Below are positions 1 through 9,206 of a stretch of 64,000 nt of DNA, one piece after another (the first letter of the stretch is position 1; each line of letters begins with the position of its first letter). The position numbers and the translations under genes are program-made. Under the pieces are notes generated by a model. It was given only the letters and a program-made list of their open reading frames with translations, was not told the origin of the DNA and searched no databases. This DNA is from Jatrophihabitans sp. GTDB taxonomy: Bacteria; Actinomycetota; Actinomycetes; Mycobacteriales; Jatrophihabitantaceae. The stretch covers positions 1-64,000 of the forward strand of contig DASVQQ010000011.1 in assembly GCA_036389035.1 (NCBI GenBank). The letters are read 5' to 3'.

Positions 1-139
1 TGACGTACTGCTCGGGCGCGATCGCGAAGCACGACACGTTGTGATCGGACATCTCGGCGTTGAGGGTCCAGCCGAGGGCGGTGTAGAAGGCGGTCGCGCG
101 CTCGACGCTCTCGACCGGGCAGGTGATGAAGAGGCTCAT
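1..139 (-). CDS. VOC (glyoxalase/bleomycin-resistance) family protein, N-terminal part
   Basis: The gene reads leftward out of the window; only the first 46 residues are present. It starts MSLFITCPVESVERATAFYT, the usual opening of VOC-superfamily proteins (a beta strand, then the helix with the AxxFYxxLGW motif). The start codon at 139 is followed without a break to base 1. A perfect palindrome lies 9 bases upstream of the start and may be its operator. Substrate cannot be told; such genes often encode PhnB/YaeR-like proteins of unknown function. Confidence 0.7.
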   Translation of the reverse strand, partial: MSLFITCPVESVERATAFYTALGWTLNAEMSDHNVSCFAIAPEQYV

Positions 140-147
140 GCGGCCAT

Positions 148-164
148 ACTTGCAAAATGCAAGT
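148..164. promoter_or_regulatory. Perfect 7-bp inverted repeat, putative operator
   Basis: ACTTGCA-AAA-TGCAAGT, two perfect 7-bp arms with a 3-bp spacer, directly upstream of the VOC-family start at 139. Size and symmetry suit a small winged-helix dimer (ArsR, MarR or HxlR type) and it would overlap the ribosome-binding or transcription start region. No regulator gene is in view. Confidence 0.45.
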
Positions 165-327
165 GTGCCGTCAAGTCCCGGCCGTGGACGGATCACCGGC
201 TCGCTGTAGAAGGCATGGCGTGGAAGTACCGCACCGGGGCGCCGCCCTCAGCCTCGCCGCCACCTTGATCTGGATCACATCAGACTTGATCAACACGGCC
301 TAGGGCGCTACAGCTAGGCAGCAGGAC

Positions 328-696
328 TCAGCCGTAGCGCGGGGCGTTGCGGCTGCGCTGGACGGTGGGCGCGCGCCGGTCCCGGGCACTCCAGCAGGCG
401 GTGTGCCAGTGCCGCCGGTCCGAGGCGTCCAGGTCATCGGCAGGCCACGCCACCAGGTGGGCCAGGCCGGCCGGCAGCAGCTGATCGCAGCCCGGGCACC
501 GGTAGGGCGCCGCTGCGGACTGTCCCGACCCGGACTGTCCCGAGCCGGACACTGCTCGCACCCGGTACTCCACGCCGCGCCACGACTGCGACTGCTCGCC
601 GGCGCGAAGCTCGCCGCCCTCATCGCCCGATTTCCGGCCCCCGGCGGCGGGTTTGCGGGCCGTCCCGTGCCGAGCGGGCAGGTTTCGGCGGGGCAT
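328..696 (-). CDS. Conserved actinobacterial protein with CPGCDQ motif
   Basis: 122 residues. The first half is basic and polar; the second half carries YRCPGCDQ and, about 30 residues later, RRHWHTACW. This pair of Cys/His motifs is typical of a small uncharacterised family widespread in actinobacteria and looks like a metal-binding knuckle. It lies just downstream of the HMG-CoA lyase gene on the same strand. Function unknown. Confidence 0.7.
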   Translation of the reverse strand: MPRRNLPARHGTARKPAAGGRKSGDEGGELRAGEQSQSWRGVEYRVRAVSGSGQSGSGQSAAAPYRCPGCDQLLPAGLAHLVAWPADDLDASDRRHWHTACWSARDRRAPTVQRSRNAPRYG

Positions 697-732
697 CAGC
701 CAAGTCTAACGACGGACGCCGGCCTGCCGGGC

Positions 733-1671
733 TCAGTGCGGCGCGAGCGCCTGCACCACCCGGGACGGGCTGGGCCGGCCGAGCTGGCCGGCCATCCAGG
801 CACTGGTCTCAACCAGCTTGGCCAGGTCCACCCCGGTCTCGATGCCCAGGCCGGCCAGCTGCCACAGCAGGTCCTCGGTGGCCAGGTTGCCGGTCGCGCT
901 CTCGGCGTACGGGCAGCCGCCCAGGCCACCGGCGGAGGCGTCGACGATCGTGACGCCGCACTGCAGCGCGGCGAGGGTGTTGGCCAGCGCCTGGCCGTAG
1001 GTGTCGTGAAAGTGCACCGCGACGGCGGCCAGGTCCAGGCCGGCCTCGGTCAGCTGGCGCAGCAGCTCGCGCACCTGGCCCGGCGTGGCCACCCCGATGG
1101 TGTCGCCCAGGCTCAGCTCGGTGCAGCCCAGCCGCATCAACTCGGTGGCCGCCCGCACCACCTGGGACAGCGGCACCCGGCCCTCCCACGGGTCACCGAA
1201 GCACATCGACAGGTAGCCGCGCACTCGCAGGCCGCGTTCGCGGGCCCCGGCCACCACCGGCGCGAACATCTCCACCGACTCGGCCATCGTCCGGTTGAGG
1301 TTGCGCCGGGCGAAGGTCTCGGTGGCGCTGCCGAAGATCGCGATCTCGGTGACACCGGCGTCCAGCGCCCGGTCCAGGCCGCGGGCATTGGGCACCAGCA
1401 CCGGGTAGCGGACGCCGGGCCGGCGCTCCAGCCGGTCCAGCAGCTGCTCGGCGTCGGCCAGCTGCGGCACCCAGGACGGGTGCACGAAGCTGGTCACCTC
1501 GACCAGCTGGTGGCCGGCGTCGACCAGCCGCTCGATGAACTCGAGCTTGACCTCCAGCGGCACGATCGCCGACTCGTTCTGCAGTCCGTCCCGCGGCCCC
1601 ACCTCGCAGATGACCACCCGGGCGGGCAGCGTCTCCAGCTCGACGACGTCGGGCAATCCGGTGGCGACCAT
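733..1671 (-). CDS. mvaB: Hydroxymethylglutaryl-CoA lyase
   Basis: 312 residues, the normal length. It cleaves 3-hydroxy-3-methylglutaryl-CoA to acetyl-CoA and acetoacetate, the last step of leucine breakdown. Visible are the DRE-TIM metallolyase opening EVGPRDGLQNE, the HFHDTYGQ segment with metal-ligand histidines, and the GGLGGCPYA loop with the catalytic cysteine. A GGAGGAGG ribosome-binding site precedes the ATG at 1671. It follows the tandem 3-hydroxyacyl-CoA dehydrogenase gene after 59 bp, so a shared transcript for acyl-CoA catabolism is likely. Confidence 0.93.
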   Translation of the reverse strand: MVATGLPDVVELETLPARVVICEVGPRDGLQNESAIVPLEVKLEFIERLVDAGHQLVEVTSFVHPSWVPQLADAEQLLDRLERRPGVRYPVLVPNARGLDRALDAGVTEIAIFGSATETFARRNLNRTMAESVEMFAPVVAGARERGLRVRGYLSMCFGDPWEGRVPLSQVVRAATELMRLGCTELSLGDTIGVATPGQVRELLRQLTEAGLDLAAVAVHFHDTYGQALANTLAALQCGVTIVDASAGGLGGCPYAESATGNLATEDLLWQLAGLGIETGVDLAKLVETSAWMAGQLGRPSPSRVVQALAPH

Positions 1672-1730
1672 GCGGCGATCCTCCTCCTGACCTCTGGCCG
1701 CCTGGCGCCGGCGGCCTGCTGAGCCTGGGC

Positions 1731-3506
1731 TCAGGTGTACTCGCGGAAGCCCTTGCCGGTCTTGCGGCCCAGCCGGCCGGCGGTGACCAGGTGCTCCAGC
1801 AGCGGGGCGGGCGCGAAGCCCGGCTCCCGGAACTCGAGGTAGAGCTCCCGCTGGATCGCCAGCGCGACGTCCAGGCCCACCACGTCGAGCAGCTCGAACG
1901 GGCCCATCGGATAGCCGCAGCCGACCTTCATGGCCGAGTCGATGTCCTCGCTGGTGGCGTAGTGCGCCTCCAGCATCTTCACCGCGTCGTTCAGGTAGGG
2001 AAAGAGCAGCGCGTTGACGATGAAGCCGGCCCGGTCACCGCAGCGCACCGGGTGCTTGCCCAGCTCGGTGCAGACCGCCAGCGCGGTGGCCTCGACGTCG
2101 GCGGCGGTGGCGACCGTGCTGACCACCTCGACCAGCGCCATCACCGTCGCCGGGTTGAAGAAGTGCAGGCCGATCACGTCGGCCTGCCGCGAGGTGGCCG
2201 CCGCGCACTCGATCACCGGCAGGGACGAGGTGGTGGTGGCCAGGATCGCGCCCGGCCGGCAGATCTCGTCCAGGTTGGCGAACAGCGCCTGCTTGACCGA
2301 GAGCTCCTCCACCACCGCCTCGATGACCAGGTCCATCGGCGCCAGGTCGTCCAGGCGGGCCGAGCCGGTGATGCGGGCCTGCGCCTGGTCACGCTCGTCG
2401 CCGGTCAGCTTGCCGCGCTGCACGCCCTTCTCCAGCGAGCGCTGCAGCGAGCTGTGCACCCGGGCGACCTTCTCGGTCGAGCGGGTGATGAAGTGCACGT
2501 CGTAACCGGCCCTGGCGAACACCTCGATGATGCCGGTCGCCATGACACCGGAGCCGATGACGCCGACCCGCCGGATCGGCCGGGCCCCTTCGGTGTCGGC
2601 CTGCTGCGCCGGGGTGTGCGCGTCGGCCACCACGTTCGGGGAGTCCGGGCCGTCATAGGTGTAGAAGCCCCGGCCGACCTTGCGACCCAGCAGGCCGGCC
2701 GTCATCATCTGCTTGAAGATCGGGGTCGGAGCGTGCAGCCGGTCGCGCGACTGCTTGTACATCGTGTCCAGGATCTCGTAGGCGGTGTCCAGCCCGATCA
2801 GGTCCAGCAGCGCCAGCGGCCCCATCGGCAGGCCGCAGCCCAGCTTCATCGCGGCGTCGATGTCCTCGCGGCTGGCGTAGCGCTCGGAGTACATCGCGGC
2901 GGCGTGGTTGAGGTAGCCGAACAGCAGCGCGTTGGCGATGAAGCCGGCCCGGTCGCCGATCGTGACGTCGGTCTTGCCGAGCGAGGCCACGAACGCCTCG
3001 ATGTCGGCGACCACGTCCGGATCGGTGACGACGCTGCGCACCACCTCGACCAGCTTCATCACCGGGGCGGGGTTGAAGAAGTGCACGCCGATGACCTTGT
3101 CGGGCCGCGAGGTCGAGACCGCGATCTCGGTGACCGACAGCGACGAGGTGTTGGTGGCCAGGATCGTCTCCGGCCCGCAGATCTCGTCCAGGGCGGCGAA
3201 GATGGCGCGCTTGAGGTTCAGCTGCTCGGGCACCGCCTCGATCACCAGGTCGGCGTCGGCCAGTGACTTCATCTCGGTGTCGAAGGTGATCCGCGACAGC
3301 AGCTCGGCCTGCTCGGACTCGGCCAGCTTGCCGCGGGCCACCGCCCGTCCGGTGGACTGCTCGATGTGGCCCCGGCCGCGGGTGATCGAGGCCTGGTCGC
3401 GGTCGACCGCCACCACGCTGAGGCCGTTGCGGGCGAACACCTCGGCGATGCCCGCGCCCATGGTGCCCAGGCCGACCACGCCGACTCGAGTGAATTTCCG
3501 CGCCAC
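1731..3506 (-). CDS. Tandem-fused 3-hydroxyacyl-CoA dehydrogenase (two complete modules)
   Basis: 591 residues made of two 3HCDH units, roughly 1-285 and 305-591, each with an NAD-binding Rossmann fold and a helical C-terminal domain. Module 1 has GLGTMGAG and an acidic residue ending strand 2 (VDRD). Module 2 has GSGVMATG and Arg-Ser there (ITRS). Both keep the HFFNPA catalytic-histidine segment and the MGP.ALLD or MGPFELLD segment. It oxidises 3-hydroxyacyl-CoA, probably short-chain. GTG start at 3506 with GAGGAGG about 9 bases upstream. The divergent NAD site suggests the second half may differ in cofactor or be impaired. Confidence 0.9.
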   Translation of the reverse strand: MARKFTRVGVVGLGTMGAGIAEVFARNGLSVVAVDRDQASITRGRGHIEQSTGRAVARGKLAESEQAELLSRITFDTEMKSLADADLVIEAVPEQLNLKRAIFAALDEICGPETILATNTSSLSVTEIAVSTSRPDKVIGVHFFNPAPVMKLVEVVRSVVTDPDVVADIEAFVASLGKTDVTIGDRAGFIANALLFGYLNHAAAMYSERYASREDIDAAMKLGCGLPMGPLALLDLIGLDTAYEILDTMYKQSRDRLHAPTPIFKQMMTAGLLGRKVGRGFYTYDGPDSPNVVADAHTPAQQADTEGARPIRRVGVIGSGVMATGIIEVFARAGYDVHFITRSTEKVARVHSSLQRSLEKGVQRGKLTGDERDQAQARITGSARLDDLAPMDLVIEAVVEELSVKQALFANLDEICRPGAILATTTSSLPVIECAAATSRQADVIGLHFFNPATVMALVEVVSTVATAADVEATALAVCTELGKHPVRCGDRAGFIVNALLFPYLNDAVKMLEAHYATSEDIDSAMKVGCGYPMGPFELLDVVGLDVALAIQRELYLEFREPGFAPAPLLEHLVTAGRLGRKTGKGFREYT

Positions 3507-3676
3507 TGCTGGTGCCTCCTCTTCAGGTCGCTGTTCGCCACCAGTCGTTCTCGCGGCCGGCGCCGGGAGCGACCATTCCGGGTCAGTGCTCGGTCACCGC
3601 CGTTGTGGCATCACGGTATCCGGCCGGTCGGCGGGCGGCACCGCGGGCGTGGGTGAAGTCTCACGCCCCGACCCGT

Positions 3677-5284
3677 TCAGCGCCGGCCCCAGCGCAGCCT
3701 GGCCAGCTGGCGGAGCTGACCGATGGAGGCGTCCGGGCGGGCGAAGGTGGCGAGCTTGAGCGGGATGTCGAACAGCTGCGAGGTGACCGCCCGGGAGCGG
3801 GCGAACTCGCGCAGGCCGTCCGGGCCGTGGATCCGGCCGAAGCCGGAGTGGCCGCTGCCACCCCAGGGCAGCCCGGGCACCGAGGCGTAGGTCAGCACCG
3901 AGTTCACGCTGACCATGCCGGCAGTGAGCCGGTCGGCCAGCTGCCGGCCCTGCCCGCGGCTGAACACCGAGGCGCCCAGGCCGTAATCCCCGGAATTCGC
4001 TGCCTCGACCGCTTCATCGAGGTTGGCGACCTTGCTGATCACCATGGTCGGACCGAAGGTCTCCTCGGTGACGGCGGGCTGGTCCGGTGGGACGTCGACC
4101 AGCACCACCGGCTCGACGTAGGGCCCGCGCACCGAGTCGAGCCCACCCACCAGCGCCCGGCCGCCGTGCGCGATGGCCTCGCGGATGTGCCGGGAGATGA
4201 TCTCGAGCTGGCCGGGCATGGTGATCGCGCCGTAGTGCGGCACGCCCTGGCTGCCATGAGGGCCCTGACTGCCTTGGCCGTCCGGCCCGCCGGTGCGGAT
4301 GCCGGCGGCCTGCTCGGTGACCCTGGCGATGAACTCGTCATAGACCGGCGCCTCGACGTAGACCCGTTCCACCCCGGCGCAGGTCTGGCCGCCGTTGAAC
4401 ATCGCACCCCAGACGGCCTGCTCGGCGGCCCGTTCCAGGTCGGCGTCGGCGGCCACGATCAGGGCGTCCTTGCCGCCGCACTCGATCACGCACGGGGTGA
4501 GGCTGCGGGCGCAGCTGGCCATCACCAGCCGGCCGGTCGCAGCCGACCCGGTGAAGGCCAGCTTGTCGACGCCCGCCTCGCACAGCCCGGCGCCGGTCGC
4601 GCCGAAGCCGGTGACCAGCTGCAGGACGGGCTGTTCACCGACCACCTGAGCGAAGGAGTCCACCAGCCACCGCCCGACGGCCGGGGTGTACTCGCTGGGC
4701 TTGAAGACCACCGCGTTGCCGGCGGCCAGGGCGTAGCTGATCGAGCCCATCGGGGTGTGCAGCGGGTAGTTCCAGGGCCCGATCACGCCCACCACGCCGA
4801 AGGGCAGGTACTCCAGGGTGGCGGAGTGGTTGATCGCCAGCAGCCCCGGGTTGACCCGGCGCCGGCGCAGCACCTTGCCGGCATTGCGAGCGGCCCAGGC
4901 CAGGTGCGCGATCGCCAGAACGACCTCCACGACGGCGTCGTCGTGCGGCTTGCCGTTCTCCCGCGAGATCAGCTCGGCCAGCTCGTCGGTGCGCTGAACC
5001 AGCTGCGCCCGCCAGGCGGTCAGCCGGGCGCGGCGGCCGGACGTGCCGAGTTCGGCCCACCATGCGGCCGCTGTCCTGGCCCGCTCCACGGCGGCGGCCA
5101 CGTCCTCGGCGGTGTGCACGTCGAAGCTGGCCAGCGGCTCGCCGGTCGCCGGGTTCAGCGACTCGAACCGCTGCCGGTCGCCGGCTTCGATGCTTCCGGA
5201 GGACTGGGCCGTGCTGCCGGAGGACTGAGCCGGACTGTTGAAAGGCTGGGCCGTGCTGCCGGATCCCTTCGAGACAGCGGTCAT
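3677..5284 (-). CDS. NAD(P)-dependent aldehyde dehydrogenase (succinate-semialdehyde type)
   Basis: About 535 residues from the ATG at 5284; longer reading upstream would overlap nucS and is rejected. The first 35 residues are Ser/Gly/Gln-rich with an imperfect repeat (AQSSGS twice) and precede the conserved ESLNPATGEPL. The ALDH signatures are present: GPWNYPL, FTGSAATGR, the general-base glutamate in VIECGGKDA and the catalytic cysteine in GGQTCAGVER. An insertion rich in Gly/Gln/Ser (TGGPDGQGSQGPHGSQG) sits mid-protein. Substrate is inferred from family resemblance only. Confidence 0.88.
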   Translation of the reverse strand: MTAVSKGSGSTAQPFNSPAQSSGSTAQSSGSIEAGDRQRFESLNPATGEPLASFDVHTAEDVAAAVERARTAAAWWAELGTSGRRARLTAWRAQLVQRTDELAELISRENGKPHDDAVVEVVLAIAHLAWAARNAGKVLRRRRVNPGLLAINHSATLEYLPFGVVGVIGPWNYPLHTPMGSISYALAAGNAVVFKPSEYTPAVGRWLVDSFAQVVGEQPVLQLVTGFGATGAGLCEAGVDKLAFTGSAATGRLVMASCARSLTPCVIECGGKDALIVAADADLERAAEQAVWGAMFNGGQTCAGVERVYVEAPVYDEFIARVTEQAAGIRTGGPDGQGSQGPHGSQGVPHYGAITMPGQLEIISRHIREAIAHGGRALVGGLDSVRGPYVEPVVLVDVPPDQPAVTEETFGPTMVISKVANLDEAVEAANSGDYGLGASVFSRGQGRQLADRLTAGMVSVNSVLTYASVPGLPWGGSGHSGFGRIHGPDGLREFARSRAVTSQLFDIPLKLATFARPDASIGQLRQLARLRWGRR

Positions 5285-5369
5285 GCGGCCGAGGTTACTG
5301 GCCGGTAGGCCGGCGCGCCAACGCGGCGGCTGTCCGTGTGACGCCCCGCCCCGGGAACAACGCTGAGCC

Positions 5370-6056
5370 CTAGAACAACCGCTGGGACGGGTCGTCCACG
5401 CCGCGCAGCAGGTCATAGTCCAGCACCAGGCAGTCGATGCCGCGGTCGGTGGCCAGCGTGCGGGCCTGCGGCTTGATCTCCTGGGCGGCGAAGACGCCCT
5501 TGACCGGGGCCAGCAACGGATCGCGGTTGAGCAGTTCGAGGTAGCGGGTCAGCTGCTCGACGCCGTCGATGTCACCGCGCCGCTTGATCTCCACCGCCAC
5601 CGACACCCCGTGCGGGTCACGGGCCATGATGTCGACCGGCCCGATCGCGGTCGGAAACTCCCGCCGGACCAGCCGGTAGCCCGCGCCCAGGGTTTCGATG
5701 TGCTCGGCCAGCAGCACCTGCAGGTGCGCCTCGACGCCGTCCTTGACCAGCCCCGGATCGATCCCGAGCTGGTGGCTGGAGTCGTGCAGCACCTCGGCGA
5801 TGGTGATCCGCAGCTGATCACCGGTCTTGTTGGTGACCGTCCAGAGCGCGTTGCCCTCGAACTCGCCGTCGGACAGTTCGGTCTCGACGAGGGTGCACGG
5901 CGGCGACATCCAGTTCAGCGGCTTGTAGGACCCGCCGTCGGAATGCACCAGCACCGAGCCGTCGGCCTTGACCATCAGCAGCCGCGGCGCCATCGGCAGG
6001 TGGGCGGTCAGCCGACCGATGTAGTCGACCATGCAATGAGCAATCACCAGGCGCAC
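5370..6056 (-). CDS. nucS: Mismatch-specific endonuclease NucS/EndoMS
   Basis: 228 residues, full length. It begins [16 protein letters not shown] as actinobacterial NucS proteins do, and carries the PD-(D/E)xK type nuclease core in the second half ([35 protein letters not shown]). NucS cuts both strands at mismatches and replaces MutS/MutL in most actinobacteria; it works with the sliding clamp. It lies 32 bp downstream of the mutase gene on the same strand. Confidence 0.95.
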   Translation of the reverse strand: MRLVIAHCMVDYIGRLTAHLPMAPRLLMVKADGSVLVHSDGGSYKPLNWMSPPCTLVETELSDGEFEGNALWTVTNKTGDQLRITIAEVLHDSSHQLGIDPGLVKDGVEAHLQVLLAEHIETLGAGYRLVRREFPTAIGPVDIMARDPHGVSVAVEIKRRGDIDGVEQLTRYLELLNRDPLLAPVKGVFAAQEIKPQARTLATDRGIDCLVLDYDLLRGVDDPSQRLF

Positions 6057-6088
6057 CGGGGCAGCCTACCCAGCCGGGCGCGAGCGGC

Positions 6089-8101
6089 TCAGTCGAGCCC
6101 GTTGGCGTCCCGGACCGCCTGCAGCACCCCGCCGAGAACCTTGCTCAGCTCGAAGTCCTTGGAGGTGAAGACCCGGGCCACCCCCAGCTTGATCAGCCGG
6201 GCGGCGTCGACGTCGGGGATGATGCCGCCCACCACCAGCGGGACGTCGTCCAGGCCGGCGGCCCGCATGCCGTCCAGCACCTCGGGAACAACCGACAGGT
6301 GCGAGCCGGACAGCACCGACAGCCCCACCACCGAGACGTCCTCCTCCACCGCCGAGGCCACGATCTGGGCCGGAGTCAGCCGGATCCCGGAGTACACCAC
6401 CTCGAAGCCGGCGTCGCGGGCCCGGACGGCGATCTGCTCGGCGCCGTTGGAGTGCCCGTCCAGCCCCGGCTTGCCGACCAGGAACCGCAGCCGGCCGCCG
6501 AGTTCGGCGCCGGTCTCGGCGACCCGGCGGCGCAGCTCGGTGAACGCCTCGTCGGCGCCGCCGGCCGCACCGGCGCTCGCGGCGCCTGAGACCCCGGTCG
6601 GCGCCCGGTACTCGCCGAACACCTCGCGCAGCGCGCCGGCCCACTCACCGGTCGTGACGCCGGCCCGGGCGCAGCGCAGGGTGGCGGCCATCAGGTTGGC
6701 GCTGGTGGCCGCCACCGCCTTGAGCTCGGCCAGGCCGGCCGCCACCTCGGCGTGGTCGCGCTCGGCCCGCCAGGTCCGCACCGAGGCCACCGCGGCCGCC
6801 TCGACGCCTGGGTCGATCGTGAGGATCGAGCCCTCGACGTCGGCGGTGAGCGGGTTCGGCTCGGTCTCGGTGAACCGGTTCACTCCCACCACGACGTCCT
6901 CACCGGTCTCCATCCGCCGCCGGCGCTCGGCCAGCGAGGAGACCAGCGCGCTCTTGAGGTAACCGGACTCGACCGCGGCCACCACCCCGCCCTGCTGCAG
7001 CACCTTCTCGATCTCGGCGCGGGCGCCGGCGGCGATCTCGGCCACCTTGGCCTCGATCACGGCCGAGCCGTCGAAGATGTCGTCGTACTCCAGCAGGTCG
7101 GTCTCGAAGGCGAGCACCTGCTGCATGCGCAGCGACCACTGCTGGTCCCACGGCCGGGGCAGCCCGAGCGCCTCGTTCCAGGCCGGCAACTGGACCGCGC
7201 GCGCTCGTGCACTCTTCGACAGCGTCACCCCGAGCATCTCCAGCAGGATCCTGGTGACGTTGTTCTCCGGCTGGGCCTCGGTCAGGCCGAGCGAGTTGAC
7301 CTGCACGCCGTAGCGCAGCCGCCGCTGCTTCGGGTCGGTGACGCCGTACCGCTCGGCGGTGATCTCGTCCCAGAGCCGGGTGAAGGCCCGCATCTTGCAC
7401 AGCTCCTCGACGAAGCGCACCCCGGCGTTGACGAAGAACGAGATCCGCTGCACCACCTCGCCGAACTTCTCCGGCGGCAGCTGGCCGGACTCGCGCACCG
7501 AGTCCAGGACCGCGATCGCCGTGCACAGCGCGAACGAGACCTCCTGCACCGGCGTCGCCCCGGCCTCCTGCAGGTGGTAGCTGCAGATGTTGATCGGGTT
7601 CCATCTCGGCACCTCGGCCACCGTGTAGGCGATCAGGTCGGTGATCAGCCGCAGCGACGGCTCCGGGCCGAAGATGAACGTCCCGCGCGAGAGGTACTCC
7701 TTCACGATGTCGTTCTGGGTGGTGCCGGCCAGTTGGGAACGTGCCTGCGCAGGATCTAGGCCGGCCTTGGCGGCATGCTCCTCCGCCACCACCAGGTAGA
7801 GCGCCAGCAGCCACATCGCCGGGGCGTTGATGGTCATCGAGGTGTTCATCTGCTCCAGCGGGATGCCGTCGAACAGCGTCCGCAGGTCCCCCAGGTGGGA
7901 GATCGGAACGCCGACCTTGCCGACCTCGCCGCGGGCCAGCTCGGCGTCGGGGTCATAGCCGGTCTGGGTCGGCAGGTCGAAGGCGACCGACAGCCCGGTC
8001 TGGCCCTTGTCCAGGTTGCGCCGGTACAGCGCGTTGGACTCCAGCGGGCTGGAGTGCCCGGCATAGGTGCGCATCACCCAGGGCTTGGTCCGCTCGGCCA
8101 T
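6089..8101 (-). CDS. ecm: Ethylmalonyl-CoA mutase (MeaA-type, adenosylcobalamin-dependent)
   Basis: 670 residues. The N-terminal TIM-barrel part starts PWVMRTYAGHS and has SVAFDLPTQTGYD and the NICSYHLQEAGATP segment of acyl-CoA mutases. The last ~130 residues are the B12-binding domain with GLDGHSNG, which fits DxHxxG with the cobalt-ligand histidine, and GLSVLSGSH. Single-chain architecture and the start motif match MeaA/Ecm rather than methylmalonyl-CoA mutase, which has two subunits or a longer chain. Ecm converts ethylmalonyl-CoA to methylsuccinyl-CoA. A 3-hydroxybutyryl-CoA dehydrogenase gene lies upstream. Confidence 0.87.
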   Translation of the reverse strand: MAERTKPWVMRTYAGHSSPLESNALYRRNLDKGQTGLSVAFDLPTQTGYDPDAELARGEVGKVGVPISHLGDLRTLFDGIPLEQMNTSMTINAPAMWLLALYLVVAEEHAAKAGLDPAQARSQLAGTTQNDIVKEYLSRGTFIFGPEPSLRLITDLIAYTVAEVPRWNPINICSYHLQEAGATPVQEVSFALCTAIAVLDSVRESGQLPPEKFGEVVQRISFFVNAGVRFVEELCKMRAFTRLWDEITAERYGVTDPKQRRLRYGVQVNSLGLTEAQPENNVTRILLEMLGVTLSKSARARAVQLPAWNEALGLPRPWDQQWSLRMQQVLAFETDLLEYDDIFDGSAVIEAKVAEIAAGARAEIEKVLQQGGVVAAVESGYLKSALVSSLAERRRRMETGEDVVVGVNRFTETEPNPLTADVEGSILTIDPGVEAAAVASVRTWRAERDHAEVAAGLAELKAVAATSANLMAATLRCARAGVTTGEWAGALREVFGEYRAPTGVSGAASAGAAGGADEAFTELRRRVAETGAELGGRLRFLVGKPGLDGHSNGAEQIAVRARDAGFEVVYSGIRLTPAQIVASAVEEDVSVVGLSVLSGSHLSVVPEVLDGMRAAGLDDVPLVVGGIIPDVDAARLIKLGVARVFTSKDFELSKVLGGVLQAVRDANGLD

Positions 8102-8209
8102 CGGCGCGGCTCCTGACTCGGTGCGGGACTCGGCTGGCCAGAGTCTGGCACGCGCGCTACCGGCAGGCAGGGCGATGTGGCTCAGTTCGCACCCGCGCGG
8201 GCCGGCCGG

Positions 8210-9058
8210 CTAGTAGCTGTAGAAGCCCCGGCCGGTCTTGCGGCCGAGGTCACCGGCCACCACCATCCGCGACAGCAGCTCGGGCGGGGCGAACTTGGCG
8301 TCCTTGGTGTCGTTGTAGATGTTGTTCGAGGCGTTGCGCATGATGTCGATGCCGGTCAGGTCCAGGGTCGCCAGCGGCCCCATCGCGTGGCCGAAGCCGA
8401 GCTTGCAGGCGGTGTCGATGTCCTCGGCGGTGGCCACCCCGGTCTCCAGCAACCGGACCGCCTCGTTGCTCAGCGCCGCGATCAGCCGGGTGGTGACGAA
8501 ACCGGCGACGTCGCGGTTGACCACGATGCAGGTCTTGCCGATCTGCTCGGCGAAGGCGCGGGCCCTGGCCAGGGTGTCATCGGAGGTCTTGTAGCCACGC
8601 ACCAGCTCGCACAGCGCCATCATCGGAACCGGTGAGAAGAAGTGGGTGCCCACCACCGACTCCGGCCGCTTGGTGGCCGCGGCGAGCTGGCTGATCGGGA
8701 TCGCGGAGGTGTTGGAGGCCAGCACCGCGCCGTCCTTGCACAGCCCGTCCAGGGTCCGGAACAGCCCGTGCTTGACGTCCAGGCTCTCGTACACCGCCTC
8801 TACCACGATGTCGGCGTCGGCCGCCGAGTCCAGCTCGGTGCTGGTGGTGATCCGGTCCAGCGCCGCCCGCATGTCGGCTTCGGCCAGCTTGCCCTTCTGG
8901 ACGAACCGGGTCATCGACTTCTCGATGCCGTCCAGGCCGCGCTGCAGGGCCACCTCGGTGACGTCCTGCAGGGCGACCCGCAGTCCTGCCACGGCCGCCA
9001 CCTGGGCGATGCCGGATCCCATCAGGCCGGCTCCGATAACCGCTACCTGCTGTGTCAT
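8210..9058 (-). CDS. 3-hydroxybutyryl-CoA dehydrogenase (single module)
   Basis: 282 residues from the ATG at 9058, the normal length. It has GAGLMGSGIAQ for NAD, HFFSPVPMMALCELV with the catalytic histidine, and KTGRGFYSY at the end. It interconverts acetoacetyl-CoA and 3-hydroxybutyryl-CoA, a step that feeds crotonyl-CoA to the ethylmalonyl-CoA pathway; the Ecm gene follows 108 bp downstream. Mycobacterial relatives are called FadB2. The longer upstream reading has no family similarity. Confidence 0.92.
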   Translation of the reverse strand: MTQQVAVIGAGLMGSGIAQVAAVAGLRVALQDVTEVALQRGLDGIEKSMTRFVQKGKLAEADMRAALDRITTSTELDSAADADIVVEAVYESLDVKHGLFRTLDGLCKDGAVLASNTSAIPISQLAAATKRPESVVGTHFFSPVPMMALCELVRGYKTSDDTLARARAFAEQIGKTCIVVNRDVAGFVTTRLIAALSNEAVRLLETGVATAEDIDTACKLGFGHAMGPLATLDLTGIDIMRNASNNIYNDTKDAKFAPPELLSRMVVAGDLGRKTGRGFYSY

Positions 9059-9206
9059 GGCGTCTGTCTCCTCTGGGCGTGCGATCCGGGCGGCCGGGCC
9101 GATGCTCGCACGATAGCCGCCGATCCCTGAGCAGCTCGCGCCGGCTGGCGAACGCCTGTAATGCTTGAGCGAGGTGGACCGGACGGTCGATGCGGGAGGG
9201 ATTGGC

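Noticed and set aside
41..268. Plus-strand frame at the left edge
   Set aside because: It is antisense to the VOC-family gene and then runs through the operator palindrome.
403..5308. Long plus-strand reading frames (for example 403-1722, 1791-3266, 3512-5308) opposite the catabolic genes
   Set aside because: They lie antisense to clearly recognisable enzymes, are rich in His/Gln/Arg/Gly, and have no motif or ribosome-binding site. This is the usual shadow effect of high-GC third positions.
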